Shown here in pieces: positions 1 to 7,869 of a stretch of DNA of 64,000 nucleotides. Every line of letters begins with the position of its first letter. Position 1 is the stretch's first letter. Origin of the DNA: Acidobacteriota bacterium (lineage in GTDB: Bacteria; Acidobacteriota; Terriglobia; Bryobacterales; Bryobacteraceae); the NCBI GenBank assembly GCA_018268715.1, contig JAFDVZ010000021.1:104963-168962 (forward strand), given 5' to 3'. The translations under genes were made by a program, and so were the position numbers. The notes under the pieces are model-generated. The model did no database searches. It was not told the DNA's origin and saw only the letters and a list, made by a program, of their open reading frames with translations.

Positions 1-2
1 AC

Positions 3-1796
3 GCCTCGAAGGAACTCCACTCGCACAGCCTCAAGTTCGGCGGCCTGTTCGAAGTCGGCCGCCTGATGACGAACGATGCGTACTCGGCCACGTTTGGGTT
101 CGATTCGGGAATGACCTCGGGCCCCGTGGCGCAGACGTCTTCCGATTCGTCGGGCAACGACATCGCCTCGCTGCTGCTTGGCACGGGTAACGGCGGCAGC
201 TCGCCCTATAATGCGCAGTTGGCGCTCAGCCAGCATTACTGGGCCTACTATTTCAACGACACCTGGAAGGTGACGCCAAAGTTGACCTTCACCTACGGCG
301 TTCGCTACGAGTACCAGGCGCCGCGCACGGAGCGGTTCAACCGATTGACGTACTTCGATTTCAACGCCGCGAGTCCTGTCTCGCAGGCCTCGGGCGTGCC
401 TGCGAAAGGCGGATTGGTGTACGGCCACGGGCAGATGTGGAATCCGGATTACAAGAACTTCGCCCCTCGCGGCAGCATCGCGTATCGCATCAACGAGAAG
501 CTGGTGTTCCGCGCCGGATACGGCATCTTTTTCCAGCCGACCGTTGCCGTCGCCAACGGCGCGACGGATGGGTTCTCGACCAGCACGAACTGGATCGCGT
601 CGCAGGGCGGCGCCGGCATCCTGCCCGGGAATCCGCTCTCGAATCCGTTCCCGAACGGTCTGAATCTGCCCACGGGAGGCGCCGCCGGTCTCGCCACCGA
701 AATCGGCCAGACCGTAAACGCCACGTCGCTGCTGCACCCGACGGGCTACGTTCAGACCTACAGCGCCGACTTCCAGTATCAGACCGGCCAGAACGGCATG
801 TTGGAGTTGGGCTACACCGGCGTCCAGGGGCGTAAGCTCCTGCTCGGATCGGCGGTGATGAACATCAACCAGCTGAATTCGAAGTACCTGTCCATGGGCA
901 CGGCGCTGAATACGCTGGTCTCCAACCCGTTCTACGGCGTGATCACGGATCCCACCAGCGTCCTTTCCGGCAAGACCGTTCCGCAGTGGCGTCTGCTGGT
1001 TCCGTACCCGCAATACAGCGCGGTGATGTTGTCGCCCGATACGCCGGGCTCCAGCTCGAGCTTTAACGCGTTGATCGTGAAATACCAGCAGCGCTTCAAG
1101 GCCGGACTCAGCGTCCTCGCCACCTATCAGTTCTCAAAGGCGATCGACGACGTGTCGGAGACGCAGGTGTGGGAAATCAAGAACTACACCCGCGACATCA
1201 ACAATCTGGCGGCCGAACGATCCGTCAGCGGCCACGATGTGCCTCGCGACTTCCGCATGACGGCGCTGTGGGAACTGCCGGTGGGTCGCGGTAAGGCCTA
1301 CGGGACCAACATGAACAAGGTGGCGGACGCCATTGTGGGCGGCTGGCGGGTTAGCACCATCGTTCGCCTTGCCGACGGACTGCCGCTGATGTTCAGCTCC
1401 ACCAATAGCAACGGCACCTACGGCTATGTCGTGCAGCGCGCCAACATCACCTCGCTTACGGATCTGGGTAACGTTCAGGGCGGCCAATCGCCCGACATGT
1501 GGTTCAACAAGACGGCGGTTAGCCGCCCGGCGGCCTTCACCATCGGTACGGCGCCGCGCTACACTCCCAACATCCGCACCGGCGCCCTGGATTGCACCGA
1601 CCTGCTGTTGAGCAAACAGTGGGTTGCGATGGAACGCTATCGCGTACAGTTCCGCGCGGAGGCGTACAACTTCACCAACACGCCCCAATATGGGCGTGCG
1701 AACACCTCGGCGCAGAGTTCCGCGCTGGGCACAATCACCGGGACCACCAACGTGGGACCGCGCAACATCCAGATGGGCCTTCGCGTCGACTTCTAG
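3..1796 (+). CDS. TonB-dependent receptor, Oar-like (3' part; start lies upstream of the window)
   Basis: This is the C-terminal part of a large outer-membrane beta-barrel receptor of the Oar-like/carboxypeptidase-regulatory TonB group, which imports oligosaccharides or other large nutrients. The reading frame is open from base 3 and reads HSLKFGGLFEVGR, a typical mid-barrel strand, so the start and plug domain lie outside the window. Visible barrel features are the alternating aromatic strands, the phrase YYFNDTWKVTPKLTFTYGVR, the segment GWRVSTIVRLADGLPL and the terminal aromatic residue in GLRVDF that BamA-dependent barrels carry. The next gene begins two bases after the stop, which suggests a receptor-enzyme pair. 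The substrate cannot be read from the sequence. The family assignment is secure. Confidence 0.9.
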   Translation, partial: ASKELHSHSLKFGGLFEVGRLMTNDAYSATFGFDSGMTSGPVAQTSSDSSGNDIASLLLGTGNGGSSPYNAQLALSQHYWAYYFNDTWKVTPKLTFTYGVRYEYQAPRTERFNRLTYFDFNAASPVSQASGVPAKGGLVYGHGQMWNPDYKNFAPRGSIAYRINEKLVFRAGYGIFFQPTVAVANGATDGFSTSTNWIASQGGAGILPGNPLSNPFPNGLNLPTGGAAGLATEIGQTVNATSLLHPTGYVQTYSADFQYQTGQNGMLELGYTGVQGRKLLLGSAVMNINQLNSKYLSMGTALNTLVSNPFYGVITDPTSVLSGKTVPQWRLLVPYPQYSAVMLSPDTPGSSSSFNALIVKYQQRFKAGLSVLATYQFSKAIDDVSETQVWEIKNYTRDINNLAAERSVSGHDVPRDFRMTALWELPVGRGKAYGTNMNKVADAIVGGWRVSTIVRLADGLPLMFSSTNSNGTYGYVVQRANITSLTDLGNVQGGQSPDMWFNKTAVSRPAAFTIGTAPRYTPNIRTGALDCTDLLLSKQWVAMERYRVQFRAEAYNFTNTPQYGRANTSAQSSALGTITGTTNVGPRNIQMGLRVDF

Positions 1797-1797
1797 C

Positions 1798-3474
1798 GTG
1801 TCGTCGGTGAATAAACTCTGTTTGGTGTCTTTCATCCTGGCTGTGGCGACCCTTTCCGGGGCGCCGCAGCCAGGCCCTTTTGTGAACGCCCAATTGCCGT
1901 GGCATCGGGCGGTGCTCGATTCCCAGTCGAGGCTCCTGGCGTGGTACGAACCGGAGCGGGGACTCGGTTGGGACAAGGTGCTCCACCTGGGGTGGGAGTT
2001 TCTGGAGCGCAGAGTCCCGATCGATGCAAAGTACGGCACGGGTTTGAAGGTTTACCTGCTCAACTCGGTGTTCGACGGTGAATCGTTGCAGGGAACGTAT
2101 TGGCAACACAATCCGGCCATGACTTACGCCGCGCTAGTGGACGGCATGGTGACCTGGTACGCCTATTCCGGAGACTCCGAGGCGATTCAATTGGTGAAGG
2201 GCATGCTGGACCACCAGCTCGCTCATGGAACCACGCCTCCGGATTGGGTCTGGCCGGGCGTGCCATTCTCCACCAGTTGCGGGAAAACGGCCGATTATGG
2301 CGCCTGCATTCAGGACATGCCTCAGCAGTTCTACGGCGGAGTGGAGACCGACAAGGTTGGCGAACTGGGCGCTGGCTATGCGCTGTTTTACGAGCTGACC
2401 GGTGATCGCAAGTATCTGGACGCGGCCATCCAGTGCGGAACGGCCCTCGCGCGCCACGTGCGGACCGGCGACGCCACCCACTCCCCATGGGCGTTTCGCG
2501 TGGATGCGCGTACAGGTGTGACGCTCGCGCGGGAGGAGTTGGGCGGGAACATCGTTGGCCCGCTGCGTCTGTTCGACGAACTGATTCGCCTGAAGGTGGG
2601 CGATGTAGCTGCGTACGGCAAGGCTCGGCAGACAGCGGTGGATTGGATGTTGGCGCATCCGCTCAACCGTGAAAGCCCCGCGTGGAACCGTTTCACCGGC
2701 TACTTCGAGGACGTGTCCTTCAATCAGGACAACGTGAATCAGGTGTTGCCCACCATGATCGGCCGGTACGTATTGAACAGCGCCGACCCGGCGTCGTTGA
2801 CGCCCCGATGGACGCGTTGGCAGATGATGACGGGACGCCTGATCGATTGGGTTCGGACTCGCTTCGGGCGGGGGCCATACCTGGGTGCCTGGGCGATTGA
2901 CGAACAAGGAACTCCGGACGGCGGTGGGTGCTGTTCGCGCGCTGGCCTTGGCAGTCACACGTCGCGATGGGCTGCCTTGAACGCGCTGTACTACGAGAAG
3001 ACCGGAGACCTGCAGGCCAAGGAGGACGCCGTACGGTCCTTGAACTACGCTACCTATTTCGCGCTGTCGGACGGACGCGTCTCCTGCTGCGGCGACGGTT
3101 TTGGCGGCGAATTCTGGTTCAGCGACGGTTACGCCGACTACCTGCGGCACTTCTCGTGGGCGATGGGATCGCTGCCGGAATACGCCCCGCAAGGACAGGA
3201 CCACGTGCTGCGATCGACTTCGGTGGTGCGGAAAGTCGAATACGGCGTCCGGCGGCTGAAGTACTCGACGTTCGACGAAAGCGCCTCCGAAGTCATCCGG
3301 CTGTCGTACCCCCCGACCCGTGTCTCAGCCGGCGGCAAGTCGATTGCGCGGAGGCCGGACGGGCAGGACGGATTCTCGGTTGAATCGTTGGCCAACGGGG
3401 ATCACGTCGTCCGTTTGCGGCACATCGCGAAGGATGTGGAAATCGAAGGGATCAGTGGCGGCGCAGGCCGATGA
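1798..3474 (+). CDS. Secreted alpha/alpha-barrel-like protein, putative polysaccharide-acting enzyme
   Basis: The product is about 558 residues from the GTG at 1798; a second in-frame GTG lies at 1807. It opens with a hydrophobic signal peptide (KLCLVSFILAVATLSGAP). The body is rich in repeated helical hairpins with conserved aromatic and acidic clusters (YWQHNPAMTYAALVDG, ETDKVGELGAGYALFYELTG, GGCCSRAGLGSHTSRWAALN), as in six-hairpin (alpha/alpha)6 glycosidases, lyases and epimerases. I do not recognise a precise family, and the catalytic role is inferred from the fold-like pattern only. It starts two bases after the TonB receptor and is probably co-transcribed with it, so it may process the receptor's ligand. 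Its 3' end overlaps the convergent regulator gene by 23 bases. Confidence 0.7.
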   Translation: MSSVNKLCLVSFILAVATLSGAPQPGPFVNAQLPWHRAVLDSQSRLLAWYEPERGLGWDKVLHLGWEFLERRVPIDAKYGTGLKVYLLNSVFDGESLQGTYWQHNPAMTYAALVDGMVTWYAYSGDSEAIQLVKGMLDHQLAHGTTPPDWVWPGVPFSTSCGKTADYGACIQDMPQQFYGGVETDKVGELGAGYALFYELTGDRKYLDAAIQCGTALARHVRTGDATHSPWAFRVDARTGVTLAREELGGNIVGPLRLFDELIRLKVGDVAAYGKARQTAVDWMLAHPLNRESPAWNRFTGYFEDVSFNQDNVNQVLPTMIGRYVLNSADPASLTPRWTRWQMMTGRLIDWVRTRFGRGPYLGAWAIDEQGTPDGGGCCSRAGLGSHTSRWAALNALYYEKTGDLQAKEDAVRSLNYATYFALSDGRVSCCGDGFGGEFWFSDGYADYLRHFSWAMGSLPEYAPQGQDHVLRSTSVVRKVEYGVRRLKYSTFDESASEVIRLSYPPTRVSAGGKSIARRPDGQDGFSVESLANGDHVVRLRHIAKDVEIEGISGGAGR

Positions 3475-4738
3475 CTCGCGCCGCGGGCGACGACCCGCCG
3501 ACTCGCGTCGTGCTGAGCAGCACCTCGAAGTCTGGAAACGGTTCGAAGCCCGACACGCCAAGGGCCTTATGCAGACCGGCGAGCGACGCTTCATTGAGAA
3601 TGAACTCGCCGCCGGCCTCCGTACCCTCGGACTCCGTACCGGCGATCATCACCACCTTGCCTTTGCCGTTGGCCTTGGATACGCGGGCGACGATCGCATA
3701 CCCGGCCGGAATCTTTGGCGTCGGCGATCCGTCCACACGATAAACCGGAAGTTCCCCGTTCAGCGGTTTGACGTTCCGGATGGAAGGCTCGGGTGGGTTG
3801 CTTTCGAAATCGTACTGGAAGTTCAGTTGGCTCTCCACGAGTTCGGCGAACGGATTAGAGCGTTTGCCCCCGATCAACACGACGTTGTCGGTGTTCAACC
3901 GGGCGGGTGGGAAATCGCGAGCCAGCATGAACTGAATGCGATCGGCGCGATACCCGGCAATCAGCGCCAGTTTCCGGGCAATGTTGAAGTCCGCCATGCT
4001 CGAAACGCGCCGATGTGCGAGCATCGACGCCCAATCACGAAGGCGATCATGCGTGGGTACGGCCTCGAGAACCAGACCGAAATCGCGATTGGCGTACTGA
4101 TCCACAGAGATGTCGACGTGGCTCAACTCGCGCAGGTAGCCGAACGCCGAGTCGGCCAACACGACGTCACAAGGAGTGGTGGATTCGAGAAACTCGGACC
4201 AGAACAAAGTCTGGTAGGGACCCGCCGGCGCGGGCATGCGGCTGCGAATGCGGAGGTCGTCCCAGACGAGTGCCGCGAGCGCCACCAGCAGCACGCCGAC
4301 CACTGCCGCCCAGTGGCGCCACCGCGACGGCTGGCCTGGAGCCGCCGGTTCGGCTTCTGGCGCGGCGGGCTCGGCCTGCCTGCGTTTGAAGAGCGGGGTG
4401 TAGTTGCCCTTCGGGATCTCGATCAGGAGTTCTTCCGCGGCGCCGTCGGTTTCAAAGTACTGCTCCAGCCGCTTGCGAAGTTGCGATGCGTGGACCCGGA
4501 CGATGCTATCGTCGCTGCTTTGAGTCGCGCTGCGGCCGAAAATGCGTTCCGCGATTTCCGGCTCTCGAATCGGCACATCCGGGTGGGCAATGCTCTGTTC
4601 GGTGACGTATTGCAGGAAATCCCGAAGGCGAGCGGACCGGACGAATTGGGGATGCGCCAGAAGGCGGGCAAGAAGCGCGCGCTGCTCATCGGCGGTCCAG
4701 TTCTTGGGCCGTTCAGCCTTCGTTAACGCGCTCTTCAC
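3452..4738 (-). CDS. Membrane-anchored winged-helix protein (CadC-like one-component regulator)
   Basis: The 428-residue protein has an N-terminal domain of about 115 residues with the pattern IVRVHASQLRKRLEQYF followed by IEIPKGNYTPLF. This matches the winged-helix-like domain found in many acidobacterial one-component regulators and TPR proteins. A Pro/Ala-rich linker leads to a single membrane segment at about residues 143-159, and a C-terminal domain of about 260 residues would lie outside the cytoplasm. This topology suggests a sensor that binds DNA while anchored in the membrane, like CadC/ToxR. The C-terminal domain, with motifs such as VVLADSAFGYLREL and VVLIGGKRSNPF, is not one I can name. 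It is convergent with the preceding gene. The regulatory role is inferred. Confidence 0.7.
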   Translation of the reverse strand: MKSALTKAERPKNWTADEQRALLARLLAHPQFVRSARLRDFLQYVTEQSIAHPDVPIREPEIAERIFGRSATQSSDDSIVRVHASQLRKRLEQYFETDGAAEELLIEIPKGNYTPLFKRRQAEPAAPEAEPAAPGQPSRWRHWAAVVGVLLVALAALVWDDLRIRSRMPAPAGPYQTLFWSEFLESTTPCDVVLADSAFGYLRELSHVDISVDQYANRDFGLVLEAVPTHDRLRDWASMLAHRRVSSMADFNIARKLALIAGYRADRIQFMLARDFPPARLNTDNVVLIGGKRSNPFAELVESQLNFQYDFESNPPEPSIRNVKPLNGELPVYRVDGSPTPKIPAGYAIVARVSKANGKGKVVMIAGTESEGTEAGGEFILNEASLAGLHKALGVSGFEPFPDFEVLLSTTRVGGSSPAARVIGLRRH

Positions 4739-4824
4739 GTGAAATTTACCACTTTCCAGACACTGGCCCTGGCGGGATTCTAAATTTTAACACTATGTTC
4801 ATGGCGCGGATCCAAGTCCCGGCG

Positions 4825-6453
4825 TCAATCGGGCTCCACCACGTGGGTGATGCGGTTGGCGGGCGGGTTGGGCAGAATCTGGACACGGCCGCTGGGCCAA
4901 CGGATCTCGACCGTGCCGATTCCGGGAGCCCGTCCCAGCCCAAAATGGACCGGAACCAGTGTCGAGGATGCGTAGCCCTGGCTGGTGGTCATGTGGTTCA
5001 TCTGGCCGTTCCATCGGATCTCGGCTCCGATCCCGTCGCGATTGCTGCGGCGTCCTTCGAGTTGAAACGCCGCCCACGATCCCGCCGCTTCGGTTACGTT
5101 GCGCCAGAGTTCCGGCGCTCCGCCCAGAACCGAAACCACCGCATCCAGCCGGCCGTCGCCATCGAAATCCGCCACCGCCACTCCGCGATGCGCCGCTGCT
5201 TTCTGGAATGCGCCGCCGGCGGAGCCGGAAACGTCGGCGAACGAACCGTTTCCCAGGTTGCGGAAGATGGCGTTGGCAAGCCGATAACGGTCGCCCGAAA
5301 GCTGGTCGATGTTATCGGTCACGTGCGCGCCGGAGGTGAACAGGTCCTTCCATCCGTCATTGTCGAAATCGGCGAAAACGACGCCCCAGCCGCTGCGGCG
5401 GATCGACAGCGGACCCAGGCGGCTGGCGAACGTCACGTCGCGAAACGCGCCGCGGCCGACGTTCTGGAACAGCGGAAACGTCTGGCCCGCAAGAGCGGTG
5501 AAGGCGATGTCGGGCCGGCCGTCGTTGTTGAAGTCGCGGAAATCCGTGCCCATGCTCGAGACGGGGCGTCCGTCGGTCGGCAGGCTGACGCCCGCTTCGA
5601 GAGCGACCTCCTCGAACTTCCCGTTGCCAAGGTTGTGGAACAGAAAGTTGGGAACAGTGTCGTTGGTGACGTAGATATCCGGGTATCCGTCCCCGTCGTA
5701 ATCGGCGGCGGCGGCGCTCATCCCCTTCCCGATGTGGCTCGCGATCCCGCTTGTGACCGAAACGTCCTCAAACGTGCCGTCCCCGCGATTCCGGTACAGA
5801 CGATTCGGAAGTCCCGAAACTTCGCGCGGGTCGCAATAGACCGTCATCGCGGAGTTCGGGGCATGGCACACCGGGCTGGACTCCGCCGACCAGCGCAAGT
5901 AGTTCACCACAAACAGATCCAACAGACCGTCGCGATTGTAATCGAGCCAGACGGCGTGAACCGCCCATTCCGCAGTCCGAAGACCCGCGCGCGCCGTCAC
6001 GTCGGCGAACCGGCCGCCCTCGTTGTGGTACAGATGGCTCCCGTTGACGCCGGCGACGAACAGGTCGGGGCGGCCATCATTGTCGTAGTCCGCCGCCGCC
6101 GCGCCGATCGCATAGCCTTCGCCGGCCAGACCCGATTGCGCCGTTACGTCCTTGAACGTCATGCCGCCCTCGTTGCGGAACAACCGGTTGTCGTCGCCCG
6201 GATGCGCCTTCGCGAGCGTAGGGATCGGCGCTCCGTTCGTCAGAAAGATATCGATGCGGCCATCGCCATCGTAGTCGAACGCCGCCACGCCGCCGGCCAT
6301 CGTTTCGATCAGGTGACGCCGCGGGGTAGGATGGTTCTCTAGCGTTGCGGAAAGATACGAGAGTTCGAATCGGATCGGGTTTGCGGCAGGTCCGAACCCT
6401 GTGGCTAGCAAGCCAAACAGCGCCAGCCCCGCCACGGGCAAGACGATGCGCAT
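4825..6453 (-). CDS. CRTAC1 family protein: FG-GAP/VCBS repeats with C-terminal ASPIC/UnbV domain
   Basis: The 542-residue protein starts with a signal peptide (MRIVLPVAGLALFGLLATG). It carries at least six FG-GAP-like calcium-binding repeats of the form DYDGDGRIDIFLTNG, DYDNDGRPDLFVAG, DYDGDGYPDIYVTND, DFNNDGRPDIAF, DFDNDGWKDLF and DFDGDGRLDAVVS, which build an extracellular beta-propeller. The C-terminus (HFGLGRAPGIGTVEIRWPSG) is the ASPIC/UnbV domain. Such proteins are abundant in Solibacter and are often found beside TPR proteins, as here, where a divergent TPR gene starts only 24 bases away. The role is unknown; adhesion or glycan binding is often proposed. I see no good Shine-Dalgarno before the ATG. 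Confidence 0.88.
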   Translation of the reverse strand: MRIVLPVAGLALFGLLATGFGPAANPIRFELSYLSATLENHPTPRRHLIETMAGGVAAFDYDGDGRIDIFLTNGAPIPTLAKAHPGDDNRLFRNEGGMTFKDVTAQSGLAGEGYAIGAAAADYDNDGRPDLFVAGVNGSHLYHNEGGRFADVTARAGLRTAEWAVHAVWLDYNRDGLLDLFVVNYLRWSAESSPVCHAPNSAMTVYCDPREVSGLPNRLYRNRGDGTFEDVSVTSGIASHIGKGMSAAAADYDGDGYPDIYVTNDTVPNFLFHNLGNGKFEEVALEAGVSLPTDGRPVSSMGTDFRDFNNDGRPDIAFTALAGQTFPLFQNVGRGAFRDVTFASRLGPLSIRRSGWGVVFADFDNDGWKDLFTSGAHVTDNIDQLSGDRYRLANAIFRNLGNGSFADVSGSAGGAFQKAAAHRGVAVADFDGDGRLDAVVSVLGGAPELWRNVTEAAGSWAAFQLEGRRSNRDGIGAEIRWNGQMNHMTTSQGYASSTLVPVHFGLGRAPGIGTVEIRWPSGRVQILPNPPANRITHVVEPD

Positions 6454-6477
6454 CGGATAGCCGAGGATACTAAACGA

Positions 6478-7869
6478 ATGCGGATTCCGTCAATTGCCGC
6501 CCTGTTTGCCGCCATTTCGCTACTTGCGGCCGGCGAGGACAATCTGGAAACCATCGCGCGCCGCGCGCGACATGCGATGGAGGCTGGACATTATCAGGAA
6601 GCCGCCGGGCTCTACGAACGGATGGTGAAGATCCTGCCGAACGAACCGGGCGCGAGGTTTAATCTGGCGCTCGCGCTCGACGCGGCCGGCCGCCCCGGCG
6701 ACGCGTTGAAGCAACTGGAGCGGATCAATGCGGCGGCAGCGGCGAACCCTCGATTCTGGTTCCTCCTGGGCATCGAACACCAAAAATTGCGGCAGCCGGC
6801 GAAAGCCGTGGATCCGCTGGAGCGTGCGGTGAAACTCGACCCCGGAAACGCCGACTACCGGCTCGAACTGGGGGACGCCTATCTGTCGAGCGGCGCCGTG
6901 TCTCGGGCGGCGGCGGTGTTCCGGGCGCTGTCAGGCGAGCGTCCCGGCGACGCAAGAGTGCTGGCGGGCGAGGCTCGGGCGCTGCTGGCGATGTCGAGCG
7001 ACGCATACGACGAACTGGTGCGCGTTGCCCCAGGGTCCTCTTTCCAACTCGCGTTGGAAGCGTTGGCGGAAGCCGACAAAGGGGATCGGACCAAGGCGGA
7101 TGCACTGTACCGGCGGGCGGCGGCCGCTGGCCCTCCGGCGCCTTGGCTTGCAGGTGAGCAGAGCGGCACGCGCCAAGCGGCATCAGACGTCGGGCATCCT
7201 CTGGCGGCGGCGTTTCACCGCGGCGACTTGGACGAGGTGGTGCGGCGCACGGCGTCCGGTCCCAGCCCCGAATCGCTCTACTGGCGGGCGCGCGCCTGTG
7301 CGGAACTCGCGCGGGCGCCGCTGGCGAAGCTGTCGGCGCTGCCGCCAACGCCAGAAGCGCATGAGTTGGCTGGCGTTGCGCTTCGTCAAACCAGGCGATG
7401 GGAGGACTCCATCGCGGAGTTTCAGCAGGCGTTGAAACTCGCGCCGGGCGATGTCCGCCTGCAATCGGAGTTGGCGAAGTCCTATTGGCTCAGCCGGCGT
7501 TTTGATGAGGCGGTGAAACTCCTGCAGGCGCTGGTTGCAAACGGATGGGAGCGCGGGGACTGGGAATTTGAACTGGGCGACAGCCTATATAACATAGGTC
7601 AGCCGGAGCAGGCGTTGCCCCACCTGCGCAAGGGCGCGTCGAAATTGCCAGGCAATTTCGCGGCTCAGGCAATGTTAGGTCGCGTGTTACTGGAAATGGG
7701 GCGCCCCGAGGAGGCGGCGCCGGTTCTGGAGAGGGCGGCTGCTCGCGATCCTGATGGCTCGATCCACTTCCAGCTGGCTTCCGCTTACCGCGGTATGGGC
7801 CGCCCGGACCTGGCCAGGCAGGCTATCGCGAAGCAGAAGGAAATCGAAGCCAGGCGACCGCGGAAGTAA
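6478..7869 (+). CDS. TPR-repeat periplasmic/secreted protein
   Basis: The 463-residue product has a signal peptide (IPSIAALFAAISLLAAGE) followed by many tetratricopeptide repeats. Diagnostic helices include HYQEAAGLYERMVKILPNEPGARFNLALALDAAGRPGDAL, KAVDPLERAVKLDPGNADYRLELGDAYL and DSIAEFQQALKLAPGDVRL, and the last repeat ends in GMGRPDLARQAIAKQ. TPR solenoids mediate protein-protein contacts; no catalytic domain is present. It is divergent from the CRTAC1 gene, a pairing seen repeatedly in Solibacter-type genomes. Its last 183 bases are overlapped on the other strand by the 3' end of the GT39 gene. The ATG at 6478 fits the signal peptide. Confidence 0.85.
   Translation: MRIPSIAALFAAISLLAAGEDNLETIARRARHAMEAGHYQEAAGLYERMVKILPNEPGARFNLALALDAAGRPGDALKQLERINAAAAANPRFWFLLGIEHQKLRQPAKAVDPLERAVKLDPGNADYRLELGDAYLSSGAVSRAAAVFRALSGERPGDARVLAGEARALLAMSSDAYDELVRVAPGSSFQLALEALAEADKGDRTKADALYRRAAAAGPPAPWLAGEQSGTRQAASDVGHPLAAAFHRGDLDEVVRRTASGPSPESLYWRARACAELARAPLAKLSALPPTPEAHELAGVALRQTRRWEDSIAEFQQALKLAPGDVRLQSELAKSYWLSRRFDEAVKLLQALVANGWERGDWEFELGDSLYNIGQPEQALPHLRKGASKLPGNFAAQAMLGRVLLEMGRPEEAAPVLERAAARDPDGSIHFQLASAYRGMGRPDLARQAIAKQKEIEARRPRK

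Noticed and set aside
4795..6342. 515-codon plus-strand frame opposite the CRTAC1 gene
   Set aside because: It is a translation shadow with no signal peptide or motif; the opposite strand has clear FG-GAP repeats.
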